From: Kordiimonas pumila
Lineage (GTDB): Bacteria; Pseudomonadota; Alphaproteobacteria; Sphingomonadales; Kordiimonadaceae
DNA: 64,000 nucleotides
Direction of reading: 5' to 3'
NCBI RefSeq assembly: GCF_015240255.1
Contig: NZ_CP061205.1
Location: forward strand, 62,001-126,000
Shown: positions 17,013-26,358 of the stretch, piece by piece
Layout: the number at the start of each line of letters is the position of its first letter
Numbering within the stretch: position 1 is the first letter of the stretch
Notes under the pieces: model-generated
What the model was told of the DNA's origin: nothing
Database searches by the model: none
The model's input: only the letters and a program-made list of their open reading frames with translations
Position numbers and translations under genes: made by a program

Positions 17013-18299
17013 ATGAGCAAAATGGAAGATATACTCAATGATAATGCACTGCATACAGTGCCTGACGCACAGACTGTAAGTGGGTGGAGGATCGCTGTTA
17101 TTATCATTGGTGTGGCTATTGGGCTGCCTATGATGTTAACCGGGGCAAAACTGGCCTATGAAATGTCGGGGCTGAGTGCCTTTGGTGCTTTTTTTGTCGG
17201 CGGATTAATGCTTGCTATTCTTGGCGGTTTCACCGGAATTGTCGGGGCGCGCCAAAAACTATCAACTTATGTGATTATCCAACAGACTTTTGGGACATCG
17301 GGTGCCGTTATTATAAACATGCTACTTGCCTTCACGATATTTGCATGGTTTTCCATTACGGCAGCTGTTTTCGGAAGTGCTCTCGCAGGGGCACTTGGAG
17401 AGATTATACAGTTGAAAGTTTCCGGTGTTTTATTGACGTTTATAGGTGTGGTTTTAATGGTTTTAACCTCTATTTTCGGCTTTAAAGCACTGGATAAACT
17501 GTCACTAGCAGCAGTTCCAGTTCTTATGGTTTTTCTTGGTTACCTGGCTGTTGCCGGGCTGCGTGCCGATAACGCCCCCATAAGTACAGATTTTGATATA
17601 GTAACGATCGGGTTTGGAGAGGGAGTTTCAATGGTCGTGGGCAGCTTTATTGTTGGCATTGTCATTTTTCCCGACTTCTGTCGCTATGCTAGAAACCAAT
17701 CGGACGGTATCATTGCGGCTTTAGTGAGTATGGGCATTGGTATGCCTGTCGTTCTGACACTTTCGGCCATTCCTTCCTTAATGGTAGGAGAAACAGATAT
17801 TATTAAGTTGTTGTTTGCCCTAGGGGCGGGCGCACCGATCTTGTTTCTTCTTGTCTTTGCTACTTGGACAACAAATGCCAGCAACCTATATTCAGGCTCC
17901 TTGGCTTTAGCTGCTACATTCTCGTCGGTAAAAAAATGGAAACTGACTATTTTGGGAGGCGGCGTCGGGCTGGTTCTGGCGATTTCCGGTATCGCTAATA
18001 AATTAACAGATTTTCTTCTTTTATTGGGTGTGATGATACCACCAATCGCAAGTATTTACATCATTGACCACCTGGTCTTTAAGAGAAACACTTCAAAATA
18101 TCAAAGTGATTTTGTACAAAAAAAGCTCAACATACAGGCTCTCATCTCTTGGGGTTTAGGGAGCCTTTTCGCATTTATGACCAGTGCAGAAGTTCTTATA
18201 TTCACATCATTCCCTTCGTTGGATTCTATTGTTGTATCCTCACTGTGTTTTTATGTATTCACGCGCATCACATTATACCGACAGGCGGCATTAGCATAA
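17013..18299 (+). CDS. NCS1/cytosine-permease family transporter
   Basis: A 428-residue integral membrane protein of the nucleobase:cation symporter-1 (CodB-like) family with about 12 hydrophobic helices. Helix 1 carries the family-typical GVAIGLPMMLTGAKLAYE, followed by a polar FGAFFVGG stretch and a NASNLYSGSLALA motif in helix 8. Relatives import cytosine, allantoin, uracil or hydantoins (Mhp1). Start ambiguous: ATGs at 17001, 17007 and 17013 are in frame; 17013 has GGGA six bases ahead. The soluble N-terminus (about 30 residues) is normal for the family. It presumably brings the island's ring substrate through the inner membrane after outer-membrane passage by the TonB receptor downstream. 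Confidence 0.87.
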   Translation: MSKMEDILNDNALHTVPDAQTVSGWRIAVIIIGVAIGLPMMLTGAKLAYEMSGLSAFGAFFVGGLMLAILGGFTGIVGARQKLSTYVIIQQTFGTSGAVIINMLLAFTIFAWFSITAAVFGSALAGALGEIIQLKVSGVLLTFIGVVLMVLTSIFGFKALDKLSLAAVPVLMVFLGYLAVAGLRADNAPISTDFDIVTIGFGEGVSMVVGSFIVGIVIFPDFCRYARNQSDGIIAALVSMGIGMPVVLTLSAIPSLMVGETDIIKLLFALGAGAPILFLLVFATWTTNASNLYSGSLALAATFSSVKKWKLTILGGGVGLVLAISGIANKLTDFLLLLGVMIPPIASIYIIDHLVFKRNTSKYQSDFVQKKLNIQALISWGLGSLFAFMTSAEVLIFTSFPSLDSIVVSSLCFYVFTRITLYRQAALA

Positions 18300-18323
18300 C
18301 CAACTACCATTTTTGGTAGTTGG
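18300..18323 (+). terminator. Hairpin after the NCS1 permease (terminator, overlapping palindrome copy 3)
   Basis: CCAACTACCA (18300-18309) pairs perfectly with TGGTAGTTGG (18314-18323) across TTTT and is followed by CTTTTCC, one base after the permease stop. The core ACTACCATTTTTGGTAG (18303-18319) is also the third copy of the 17-bp palindrome found ahead of the hyuA-like and racemase genes, so it may be an operator for the TonB receptor gene 185 bp downstream. Confidence 0.6.
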
Positions 18324-18504
18324 CTTTTCCTCTCCGTCTCTCTGGCCCCTACTTCTTTTTTTTCTGAACTATCCGTTTTCCAGGTTGAAGGTCAACGCGT
18401 TTAGAATACAGAATAATTACAAGCAATAATATATAATAATCAAAAGCTTAAACCATTAATGATCAATATTTTATAACAGAAAATAACGTTGAAGGGAGTT
18501 TGAA

Positions 18505-20715
18505 ATGGTTAAGAGATCACATAGAAATATTCTGGCATTCACAACAGGCCTGAGCCTGATAACGGCTATGACACCGGGGGTATTCGCCGCAGCGACCCCA
18601 GAGCAGCGAAAAGAGTTTGTTTTAGAGGAAATTCTAGTAACAGCCCAAAAGCGCACACAGAATATAAACGATGTAGGTATTGCGATTACGGCTTTTGACG
18701 GCAAAACTTTAAAAGAGCTACGCTTTACACAACCATCAGACATTGCAAGCCAAACGCCTAACTTTTCAGTGGCTAATTTGGCAACCAATATCCCGAATTT
18801 CACCATTCGTGGTGTTGGTGTTAATGATTATGCGATCAATCAAGGCACATCCGTAGGGTCATATGCAGACCAAGTATATATTGCATCTCCGGCAATGATG
18901 TTGTTCCAGATGTTTGATACAGAGCGTGTAGAAGTCTTGAAAGGACCACAAGGGACACTTTACGGCCGTAATACAACAGGTGGTGCCGTTCTCTTCAACA
19001 GCAAAATGCCCACAGAGGAATTTGAGGCCTCTCTCGACACTGAATACGGAAATTACGGAAGATACGTCCTCGAGGGTGCCGTAAGTGGCCCGATTAGTGA
19101 TACATTATTAGCTCGAGTGGCTTTTAATGTTACTAAAAGCGACGGGTATCAAGAAAACCTTGTTACAGGAAACACCCACGGCGGCATTGATCGGCAGTCA
19201 TGGAGAGTATTGTTAAAATGGCTTCCTTCAGCAGATATAGATTTTCTGTTGAACGCACATGGTGGCGTTGACAATTCTAGCCTTAATAGTGTGAATGTCC
19301 CGGGCGTTGGTGGAAATACAGCCTCTGGCGGTACCATTGATACAGCGAACGGTGTTCCTTACCGCGATAATGATTCGTACGGTGTGTCCCTTATAGCAAA
19401 CTGGGATATGGGTCAGGTCATGCTAACATCCGTCAGCGGCTTTGAAAAACTGGACCGATTTGAATATGGTGATACAGATGGCCTGGAAGGTGATGGATTA
19501 ATTGATCAAATTCTAATCAGTGATATTGAACAATTCACTCAGGAACTTCGTTTGGCATCAAATGGTTCTGGTCCCACAAACTGGGTGGCTGGCCTATATT
19601 ACGGCCGGGATAAAATTATAGACTCCACGGATTACCCTGTAACAGGAGCAGGTTTTCCGCCTGCGGCTTTTGGCCTGCCATCCTCCTATGCCACATTAGA
19701 TGTTCTTGGCAACAGATACACACAGATTTCCACATCAAAAGCAATTTTCGGACAGATTGAGTGGGATTTTTCTGACCAGTGGAAGTTGACAGCAGGGTTA
19801 CGCTATTCCGCAGAAGATAAAGAATTTAATGATGTGACAACCCCATGGATTGCAGAGCCCGGGCCAGGAGAATCTGGACCAATAGACAGTGGTCTAATGT
19901 TCCCAGCCGCTGATTATTCTGCGGACTATAGTGCCGTATCTGGAAAAATTGCACTGGATTATAACATAAACGATGATGCGATGGTCTATGCAAGCATTAG
20001 CAAAGGGTTCAAATCAGGGGGCTTTCAAGGAACATTGGTTTTTAGCCCTGCCAACATTATTCCCTTCGATGAAGAAACTGTAATATCCTATGAGGCAGGA
20101 TCGAAAGTTACCCTTCTTGAAGGGCGATTACAGGTCAATTCTGCCCTCTTCTTCTATGATTATCAAAACCTGCAAGCACAGGGAACGCTCGCTGGTGCAG
20201 CGGGTGGCGTTACAGCTCTTTTTGCTCTTCAAAATATTGGAGATGCTGAAGTAAAGGGGTTTGAAATAGATGTTCAAGCTCTGCCTGTTGAAGGGCTTAA
20301 TCTGGCGCTAGGTGTTGGGTATTTGGACTCTAAAATCACTGACCCTTTCATCGCGGAAGTACAAAAAGGAGGCCGCCCGGCATTATCTCCTAAATGGAAT
20401 ATAAATGGGCGTGCCCGGTATGAATTCGACCTTAATAACGACATGTATATGTTTGTTCAGGGTGATTTTAACTGGCAGGATAATTTATTCTTGGATATTT
20501 ATGAAACCCCTGCCCTGCAAGAAGATGATTATTTGCTGATAAATGCTGCAATAGGCATAGCATCAGAAGATGGTCTATGGGCTGTGTCTTTGTGGGGGAA
20601 AAACCTCAGCAATACTGAATACCGGGTATCTGCCTTCACAGGTGGGGTAGCAGGCACTGTGTACGGGTATGGCGCCCCGAAAACATACGGTATCAGTGCT
20701 TCATTCAATTTTTAG
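18505..20715 (+). CDS. TonB-dependent outer-membrane receptor
   Basis: A 736-residue TonB-dependent receptor. A signal peptide (about 1-30) is followed by a TonB box (EEILVTAQKR near residue 45), a plug domain with RVEVLKGPQGTLYGRNTTGGAV, and a 22-strand barrel ending in the aromatic ISASFNF. It has no STN extension, so it is a transport-only receptor. The plug type is the broad catabolic/iron receptor class common in sphingomonad-like bacteria rather than a recognisable siderophore family. A good ribosome site (GAAGGGAG) precedes the ATG. It overlaps nothing and is followed 13 bp later by the PLP lyase gene, suggesting one operon of receptor, lyase and OsmC protein for a sulfur or amino compound. 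Confidence 0.92.
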   Translation: MVKRSHRNILAFTTGLSLITAMTPGVFAAATPEQRKEFVLEEILVTAQKRTQNINDVGIAITAFDGKTLKELRFTQPSDIASQTPNFSVANLATNIPNFTIRGVGVNDYAINQGTSVGSYADQVYIASPAMMLFQMFDTERVEVLKGPQGTLYGRNTTGGAVLFNSKMPTEEFEASLDTEYGNYGRYVLEGAVSGPISDTLLARVAFNVTKSDGYQENLVTGNTHGGIDRQSWRVLLKWLPSADIDFLLNAHGGVDNSSLNSVNVPGVGGNTASGGTIDTANGVPYRDNDSYGVSLIANWDMGQVMLTSVSGFEKLDRFEYGDTDGLEGDGLIDQILISDIEQFTQELRLASNGSGPTNWVAGLYYGRDKIIDSTDYPVTGAGFPPAAFGLPSSYATLDVLGNRYTQISTSKAIFGQIEWDFSDQWKLTAGLRYSAEDKEFNDVTTPWIAEPGPGESGPIDSGLMFPAADYSADYSAVSGKIALDYNINDDAMVYASISKGFKSGGFQGTLVFSPANIIPFDEETVISYEAGSKVTLLEGRLQVNSALFFYDYQNLQAQGTLAGAAGGVTALFALQNIGDAEVKGFEIDVQALPVEGLNLALGVGYLDSKITDPFIAEVQKGGRPALSPKWNINGRARYEFDLNNDMYMFVQGDFNWQDNLFLDIYETPALQEDDYLLINAAIGIASEDGLWAVSLWGKNLSNTEYRVSAFTGGVAGTVYGYGAPKTYGISASFNF

Positions 20716-20728
20716 AGCAGGAAAACAG

Positions 20729-22018
20729 ATGCTTGAAAAATCGACTATACGCGGTGATGCCCGTAGCGTAGGTCCCACAGAAAAGCCTGTGGACTGGGTC
20801 AACGATCTTAGGCGATCACGGCAAAATGGACCATCCCTTTCTGCTGTTCATATGGGACAGGGATTGTCAACCCGGTCCATTCATGCTGGCACCGTTCAGG
20901 ACGGGCCTACTGGGGCAGTTGGCACGCCAATTTATCAAGCATCTACTTTCCTGCTAGGGGAAGAGCAATACCGCTCCTTTGAGGAGGGGTATGCCCGTGA
21001 CCGTTTTATTTACACACGTTACGGAAACCCCTCGCAGTGGGCTGTGCAAGACAAGATTGCAGCCCTCGAAAACGCCCAGTCTGCCTTAGTTTTCAGCTCC
21101 GGGATGGCTGCAATATCCAGCAGCTTGATGAGCCTTCTTGACCCGGGCGGTCATGTGGTGACTTCCGATGAAATTTACGGAGGAACCTATGCGCTTTTCA
21201 GCAACGAGTTTCCCAATATGGGTCTATCCGTTACCCATGTGAACCCGCGCGATCTGGCGGCCATTGAGGCAGCGATCAAACCAGAAACACAGGTCCTGTT
21301 TTTTGAAGTTCTGACAAACCCTTTGCTCAAAGTCATAGATATAGCGGGCTTGGTTAATATTGCTCGGCGTCATGGCCTGCGGGTAGTGGTTGATGCAACT
21401 TTTGCCACACCTATTCTAGTTAATCCACTTGATCTTGGAGTGGATATAGTTGTCCATTCGGCGACTAAATATCTTAATGGGCATAGTGACCTGGTGGCAG
21501 GAGTAGCAGTAGGCAACCGCAAGCTGATAGATCAGGTATGGGGACGAATGCTAGCTTATGGTGGATGTCTGGACCCCCATTGTTGTTTCTTGCTTGAGCG
21601 TGGGCTTAAAACACTAGCCCTTCGTATGCGCGCTCATTCCGAGGGCGGAATGATTATTGCCCAGTATCTAGAGGCACACCCACAGGTCTCGCAAGTATAT
21701 TACCCGTTTTTACCTAGCCATCCGGATCATGACCTTGCCAAAAGGCAAATGCGTTTAGGAGGAGGAATGGTGACATTTGAAGTAAAGGGGGGAGATGCTG
21801 CTGCGCTGCACCTTCTTGAGCGGCTTAATCTGGCTGTTCAAGCGACAAGTCTTGGCGGTGTAGAAAGCCTTATTAGCCTACCTTACAACACATCTCATTC
21901 AGGCTTTACCCGCCGCCAGCGTGAACAAATGGGGATAAGTGCTGGCATGGTGCGCCTGTCTGTCGGGGTGGAAGACCCCGAAGATCTTATTGCCGATTTT
22001 GAACAGGCTTTTGCCTAA
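20729..22018 (+). CDS. PLP-dependent Cys/Met metabolism lyase (gamma-synthase/gamma-lyase type)
   Basis: A 429-residue member of the Cys/Met metabolism PLP family (cystathionine gamma-synthase/lyase, methionine gamma-lyase). The PLP lysine is K247 in SATKYLNGHSD. The cofactor-phosphate residues are in YTRYGNPSQ and FSSGMAAI, and the C-terminal SLGGVESLISLP substrate loop is present. The usual VDNTFATP motif reads VDATFATP, losing the Asn. An N-terminal extension of about 45 residues precedes the family start (STRSIHAG). The start at 20729 follows AGGAAAACAG. Which C-S bond it cuts is not decided by the sequence. Lyase products would be thiols or H2S, and the adjacent OsmC protein could handle them. 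Confidence 0.88.
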   Translation: MLEKSTIRGDARSVGPTEKPVDWVNDLRRSRQNGPSLSAVHMGQGLSTRSIHAGTVQDGPTGAVGTPIYQASTFLLGEEQYRSFEEGYARDRFIYTRYGNPSQWAVQDKIAALENAQSALVFSSGMAAISSSLMSLLDPGGHVVTSDEIYGGTYALFSNEFPNMGLSVTHVNPRDLAAIEAAIKPETQVLFFEVLTNPLLKVIDIAGLVNIARRHGLRVVVDATFATPILVNPLDLGVDIVVHSATKYLNGHSDLVAGVAVGNRKLIDQVWGRMLAYGGCLDPHCCFLLERGLKTLALRMRAHSEGGMIIAQYLEAHPQVSQVYYPFLPSHPDHDLAKRQMRLGGGMVTFEVKGGDAAALHLLERLNLAVQATSLGGVESLISLPYNTSHSGFTRRQREQMGISAGMVRLSVGVEDPEDLIADFEQAFA

Positions 22019-22043
22019 CCTATATCAGGGATACACAAATATA

Positions 22044-22592
22044 ATGAGAAATAATCTGTCATTAAGTGGTTTAAGTGAGTTTGCCAACGAAGTGCGGGAG
22101 GCTCCGGAAGAGGCTGAAATCTCTTATGGTGTAAATCTGACATGGGAAACCGCCACCCGTTCTGCAGTAAAGACCAAGCCGATGAAAGTCGGCCCGCACA
22201 AGGTAAGCCGTTCATTTTCATGGAAGGTAGATGAGCCACGTCAACTTTTGGGCGCTAATCATGGACCAAACCCACAAGAGCTGATGCTCTCCGGCCTTGG
22301 AGCCTGCATTATGGTGGCCTTTGTCGTGGGCGCGACGGCAAAGGGCGTTCAGCTTGACTCCCTTGAAGTTGATGTGGAAGGCGACCTAAACCTAAGCGGA
22401 TTTCTAGGGCTTGGCGGAGAAGGGCCAATGGGCTTCCCAAAAATCAGATACACTTTGAAAGTTATGGCAGATGCACCCAAAGATTTACTTGAGGAAATAC
22501 ATCTACAGGCCGTGGCTCACAGCCCAAATGCGATGACCATTGCCAATCCGGTTAGCCTTGAGGGTACACTCAACGTAGACACACCTGAATAG
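22044..22592 (+). CDS. OsmC-family protein
   Basis: A 182-residue OsmC/Ohr-fold protein with the reactive Cys in GLGACIMVAFV and the NPQELMLSGLG helix start. The second family Cys is replaced (VAHSPNAMT), so it would be a one-cysteine peroxidase or a sulfur-compound handling variant. OsmC proteins reduce organic hydroperoxides; some act on thiols or persulfides. The gene starts 25 bp after the PLP lyase stop and is probably co-transcribed with it, so a role in disposing of reactive sulfur released by the lyase is plausible. The start is taken at 22044; the open frame upstream lies inside the lyase gene. Confidence 0.85.
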   Translation: MRNNLSLSGLSEFANEVREAPEEAEISYGVNLTWETATRSAVKTKPMKVGPHKVSRSFSWKVDEPRQLLGANHGPNPQELMLSGLGACIMVAFVVGATAKGVQLDSLEVDVEGDLNLSGFLGLGGEGPMGFPKIRYTLKVMADAPKDLLEEIHLQAVAHSPNAMTIANPVSLEGTLNVDTPE

Positions 22593-22838
22593 AAGAAAAG
22601 CTACTATAGATGTGCAGCGCCAAATAAATATGGGCTTTTAGCGTCTCAGACTAAGAGAGTATTTAGGGCCTCATGATACATCGTGGGATTGTAATAAGTG
22701 ATGAACTCTTTGCTCCTCCTGTAAGTAAAGCCGCTATTTAAGCCCATAGGCGCTGACGGGGAACACAAAACCCTTAATTTTAGAAACAGCTCTCATTCAT
22801 AGGGTGAAGATCAATGTTATTTTAATTTGTATCCCCTC
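22593..22838. other. Intergenic stretch between convergent units
   Basis: About 245 bases with no supportable gene between the OsmC stop and the terminator of the receptor gene. No U-tailed hairpin is visible for the plus-strand operon. Confidence 0.5.
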
Positions 22839-22871
22839 CAAAAAACACGCTCAAGCCAAGGCCTGAGCGTG
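22839..22871 (-). terminator. Rho-independent terminator of the siderophore-type receptor gene
   Basis: CACGCTCA (22846-22853) pairs with TGAGCGTG (22864-22871), and GCC/GGC extends the stem inside. On the minus strand it is followed by TTTTTTGG. It lies 26 bp beyond the receptor stop. Confidence 0.9.
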
Positions 22872-22896
22872 CCCTAGAATAGCTATAAAGATTGCC

Positions 22897-25023
22897 TTAA
22901 AAGGCGATTTTCGTCTTAAAGGCCATACTCATTGGTTCACCAATTCGAAGCGCCCCGTATGAATCGCCAACTGCCCAGTATTTTTTGTCAAAAACATTAT
23001 CCATAGTGGCAATGAAGGTAACCTGCTTGCCACCAACAAGTGTGCTGTAACTCGCACCAGCATAGAAAATTGTGTATGATGGCAAGTCCCAGTTATTTGC
23101 TGAATCAAGCACAGTTTTACCGTGGTATTTCCCACCAAAGTTAAGTGTCAGGCCTGAAATTGCCTCAACCACATAATTTGCCTGCAAGCTTGCCTGCATT
23201 TTTGGTGTACCGGCAACATCGTTACCTTCAATACCTGTATTTGTTTTCTTATATTCAGTATCAAGAAGCATCACATCACCGTATAGAGATAAATCCTTTG
23301 TAATCTCCACTGCACTGCTAAGCTCTGCACCCTGATAAATGGTAATACCGTCCTGCACCAGATAGTTATCTGCTGTCACAATTTCAGCACCGCGTTCGAT
23401 ACGGAACAAGGCACCCGTCACTGTCCAGCCATTACCAGCTGACTTTACACCAAACTCATACTGTTTACTTTTAAGGGGTGGCAACAACTCATTCGCGTTT
23501 GCGTATGTTTCACTAACAACAGATGTTGAACCTTCAAAAGCTTCCACATAGCTTGCATAGAATGTTGTTCTGTCTGCAGGCTTGAACATAAGGGCCGCGG
23601 TTGGGCTAACTGCTGTATCTTTATATACATCAAAGTATGATGACCAGTATTCACTTGGCGTATATTCGATTTTGTTTGCCCTAATACCAACAAGAAATTC
23701 CCACTTTTCAGCGAATTTGAGTGTATCACTAATGAAAGCAGACGACTGCTTGTCAACCCATGCTTCTGTCAGGGTTTCCTCAAGTGTTGATGTATATGTA
23801 GGTACGGCAACCGGGTCATAAAGGTTGTCCATCCCATACCCCCAGATCACACGGCGGTTAGGATCATTACGGTATGTAGTGGCTTCTTGGTAAGCAACTC
23901 CCATAACAATCTGATGCTTCAAGAAACCAGTTTCAAACTCACCGTTAATCACTCCTTGCAACTGTGAGAAGCTAATATCAAAATACTGGTCGTAGATTGC
24001 TACTGCAACATCACCGTCACTGTTCTGTAGTTCAGCTAGTGTTTTCACCCAGCGCGTTTCATTTTTGGAATAGTCATATTCCAGACGTGCCGTCCAGTTT
24101 TCATTGATATCCCAATTCAGGCTTGTGATGGCTAACAGTGTTTTATACCTGTCAAATGTGCCATCAATACCAATGCTGCGCGTACCGGAAACAGTTTCAG
24201 GGATAGGCTCACTGCTATCCATATAATTATCCATGACAGTCCATGAATTTTCAGTAAGGCGGTCAGAGTACATCAGATCAACTGTCCAATAGAGAGAGTC
24301 GCTAAGGTGCGCATCAAAGGCAAGGGCTGCTGTCTCACGGTCGATCTTACCATTATCAAGATAGGTATTACCGTTTTCTTTTACGAGGTTCACCCTCACG
24401 CCGTATGCGTCGTCACGTCCAAAGCGAGTACCGGCATCTATGTGGCCGCTCAGCACACTGTCACTACGCAAACCGAAATCTACGCTCAGGAGATCATTAA
24501 CGGGCTTTTTAGTAACATAGTTTACAGTACCACCAGGGGCGGCCATACCGTACATGAAGCCTGTAGCACCTTTTAAAAGCGTAACCTGCTGGAACGCCTC
24601 GTATGGCAATTCGCCGCCAAAATTGTTAACCGACATCCCGTTGATTTTAAAACTATTTGTATAGTCTAGTGGCAAGCCACGAACACGGATTGTGTCTCCA
24701 AACGTACTATAGGCACTGCCGTCCACAGAAACAGACGCCTCACGGCTAAACAGACTGTCAAGTGTATTAACTTGACGGATTTCCATATCCTCTAGTGAAA
24801 TCACATCCACAGAGAAAGGTGTGTCCATAACAGAGCGATTACCAAGGGCCCCACTATTATTGGCAACTTCAAGTTCTGTCAGCTTGTGCGCTACAATGCT
24901 GATTGTTTCAAGTGTTGTCTCTTCTGCTTCTTCAGCCATAACCGCATAGTTATAACTTGAAAGCACTGCAGCAGTGGCCACGAACAAACCGCTCCTGATG
25001 GACCGGATATTTTTCTTACTCAT
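22897..25023 (-). CDS. TonB-dependent siderophore-type receptor
   Basis: A 708-residue outer-membrane receptor with signal peptide (about 1-30), a TonB-box-like segment (TLETISIVA), and a plug of the siderophore-receptor type (MDTPFSVDVISLEDM..; VTLLKGATGFMYG.. PGGTVNYVTKKP). The barrel ends with a terminal Phe (KTKIAF). Ribosome site AAAGGGAGATGCTAA. It is the last gene of the minus-strand cluster behind the two exported amidohydrolases and the Fes-like esterase, 117 bp after the second amidohydrolase, so it may also have its own promoter. The context suggests uptake of an iron chelate or an oligopeptide-like compound. Confidence 0.92.
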   Translation of the reverse strand: MSKKNIRSIRSGLFVATAAVLSSYNYAVMAEEAEETTLETISIVAHKLTELEVANNSGALGNRSVMDTPFSVDVISLEDMEIRQVNTLDSLFSREASVSVDGSAYSTFGDTIRVRGLPLDYTNSFKINGMSVNNFGGELPYEAFQQVTLLKGATGFMYGMAAPGGTVNYVTKKPVNDLLSVDFGLRSDSVLSGHIDAGTRFGRDDAYGVRVNLVKENGNTYLDNGKIDRETAALAFDAHLSDSLYWTVDLMYSDRLTENSWTVMDNYMDSSEPIPETVSGTRSIGIDGTFDRYKTLLAITSLNWDINENWTARLEYDYSKNETRWVKTLAELQNSDGDVAVAIYDQYFDISFSQLQGVINGEFETGFLKHQIVMGVAYQEATTYRNDPNRRVIWGYGMDNLYDPVAVPTYTSTLEETLTEAWVDKQSSAFISDTLKFAEKWEFLVGIRANKIEYTPSEYWSSYFDVYKDTAVSPTAALMFKPADRTTFYASYVEAFEGSTSVVSETYANANELLPPLKSKQYEFGVKSAGNGWTVTGALFRIERGAEIVTADNYLVQDGITIYQGAELSSAVEITKDLSLYGDVMLLDTEYKKTNTGIEGNDVAGTPKMQASLQANYVVEAISGLTLNFGGKYHGKTVLDSANNWDLPSYTIFYAGASYSTLVGGKQVTFIATMDNVFDKKYWAVGDSYGALRIGEPMSMAFKTKIAF

Positions 25024-25140
25024 TTAGCATCTCCCTTTATATTTAAGAGCCTTATTACTGGTTTAATTGTTTACTGCTCCCCGCTATGGCGTGCAGTTTT
25101 CTGGCTTATTCAGCCAGCAGCTTTTCCCTGTTTTTTTGGG

Positions 25141-26358
25141 TTATGGTTTTAGATATTTGTCGCGCAGAGCCGTCCGATGAGAGACGAGAGGCTGTGCCTT
25201 GCCGAGTACAAAAACATGTGTAGGATTTGTCGTAACCTCCAACGGATCGCCGTCCCAAATTACAAGGGTCGCAACCTTGCCCCGTTCAATTGCCCCATAC
25301 TCTTTGAGGCCAAAGAGCTGCGCTGGAACTTTGGTAATTGCCTTGAGGGCTTCTTCCCATGGAAGGCCATAGCGTACAGCCACACCTGCAGCTTCAAGCA
25401 CATGATGTGCTTGATGGTTTCGACCAGTGCCTGTCGGCGCAATAATAGTTTGCACACCTGCTTCAACGAGAATGGCTGCATTGCGGCCACTTGAATGCAA
25501 ATCAGCAAAGGTACGAGGAAGCGTATCACGTGGCTCAACCAGAACAGCAATATCCGCTTCTTTCAATTCCTTAGCTACAAGCCAGGCTTCATCGGCCTCC
25601 ACTAATGCCATTTTAAAGCCGTACGCTTTTTTCATGGCAATTGCCTGTCTGATATCAGGCACACCTTTTACCGTCAGTAGAACAAACTGTTCGCCCTTGA
25701 TTACGGGGAGCAAGGCATCCATTTCAAAAGCAGGTAAATAAGTTTTTTCTATCTTACCTGTTTTGGCATAGTGCTTCAGTTCAGCAAAAACACGGTTCAG
25801 CCGCCCCCATGCAGCATTCCTGTTTCCAGCTGCCTCTAGGTTGATAACCATTGGTCCGGGTTGAATGAAACTGCCTTTATCCCCTGTCAGGGAAATAAAA
25901 ACACCTGATCCAATGAAGAGGTCATTAGAGTCTGTAGGGCTGCTTAGTGCATGCGTAAGGCCGTGTCGCCTGTTTTCCAGAATAACGTCCGACCTGTAAT
26001 TCAACCCATACGATACATTGAAGGTGGCCCCAAGACTAGAATCCTTACCGCTATGATCGTTAGAGTCCAAAGATTGCTTGATCTCACTCAACCCCAAATA
26101 TGTATTAGCATTCATAATACCCGGTGTTACGATCAGGCCTTTTGCATCAATAACACGCGCATTTTTAGGAACTGAGACTGTCTTTCCGACAGCAGCGATA
26201 TACCCGTCTTTGACAACAATACTGGCATCGACCAAGGTCCCTTCATGCCCAAGAGTGTGCACAGTGGCATGCTGGATCAAAATTGTATCGGCCATCACTG
26301 AAGCTGGCGCGATGACAACACTCACAAAGAATACGAAAAATAAATGAACACGTCTCAC
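25141..26358 (-). CDS. Exported amidohydrolase-like protein, metal site degenerate
   Basis: A 405-residue exported protein of the amidohydrolase superfamily (imidazolonepropionase-like), with signal peptide and GTG start. The N-terminal beta-sandwich reads VDASIVVKDGYIAAVGK and the C-terminal end GAIERGKVATLVIWDGDPLE, but strand 1, where HxH should bind metal, reads TPGIMNANTYLGLSEI. The metal ligands are therefore absent and this is probably a non-catalytic partner. It overlaps the active-looking paralogue upstream by 4 bases (GTGA), so both are made together and may form a heterodimer. About 405 residues is slightly short for the family. Confidence 0.85.
   Translation of the reverse strand: MRRVHLFFVFFVSVVIAPASVMADTILIQHATVHTLGHEGTLVDASIVVKDGYIAAVGKTVSVPKNARVIDAKGLIVTPGIMNANTYLGLSEIKQSLDSNDHSGKDSSLGATFNVSYGLNYRSDVILENRRHGLTHALSSPTDSNDLFIGSGVFISLTGDKGSFIQPGPMVINLEAAGNRNAAWGRLNRVFAELKHYAKTGKIEKTYLPAFEMDALLPVIKGEQFVLLTVKGVPDIRQAIAMKKAYGFKMALVEADEAWLVAKELKEADIAVLVEPRDTLPRTFADLHSSGRNAAILVEAGVQTIIAPTGTGRNHQAHHVLEAAGVAVRYGLPWEEALKAITKVPAQLFGLKEYGAIERGKVATLVIWDGDPLEVTTNPTHVFVLGKAQPLVSHRTALRDKYLKP

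Noticed and set aside
22600-22612. A further GntR operator (GCTACTATAGA)
   Set aside because: It lacks the TTGG half and is located after the OsmC stop, not in a promoter of an obvious regulon member.
25101-25117. Terminator between the degenerate amidohydrolase and the siderophore-type receptor (CTGGCT...AGCCAG)
   Set aside because: The stem is only 6 bp and is followed on the minus strand by AAAAC rather than a U-run.
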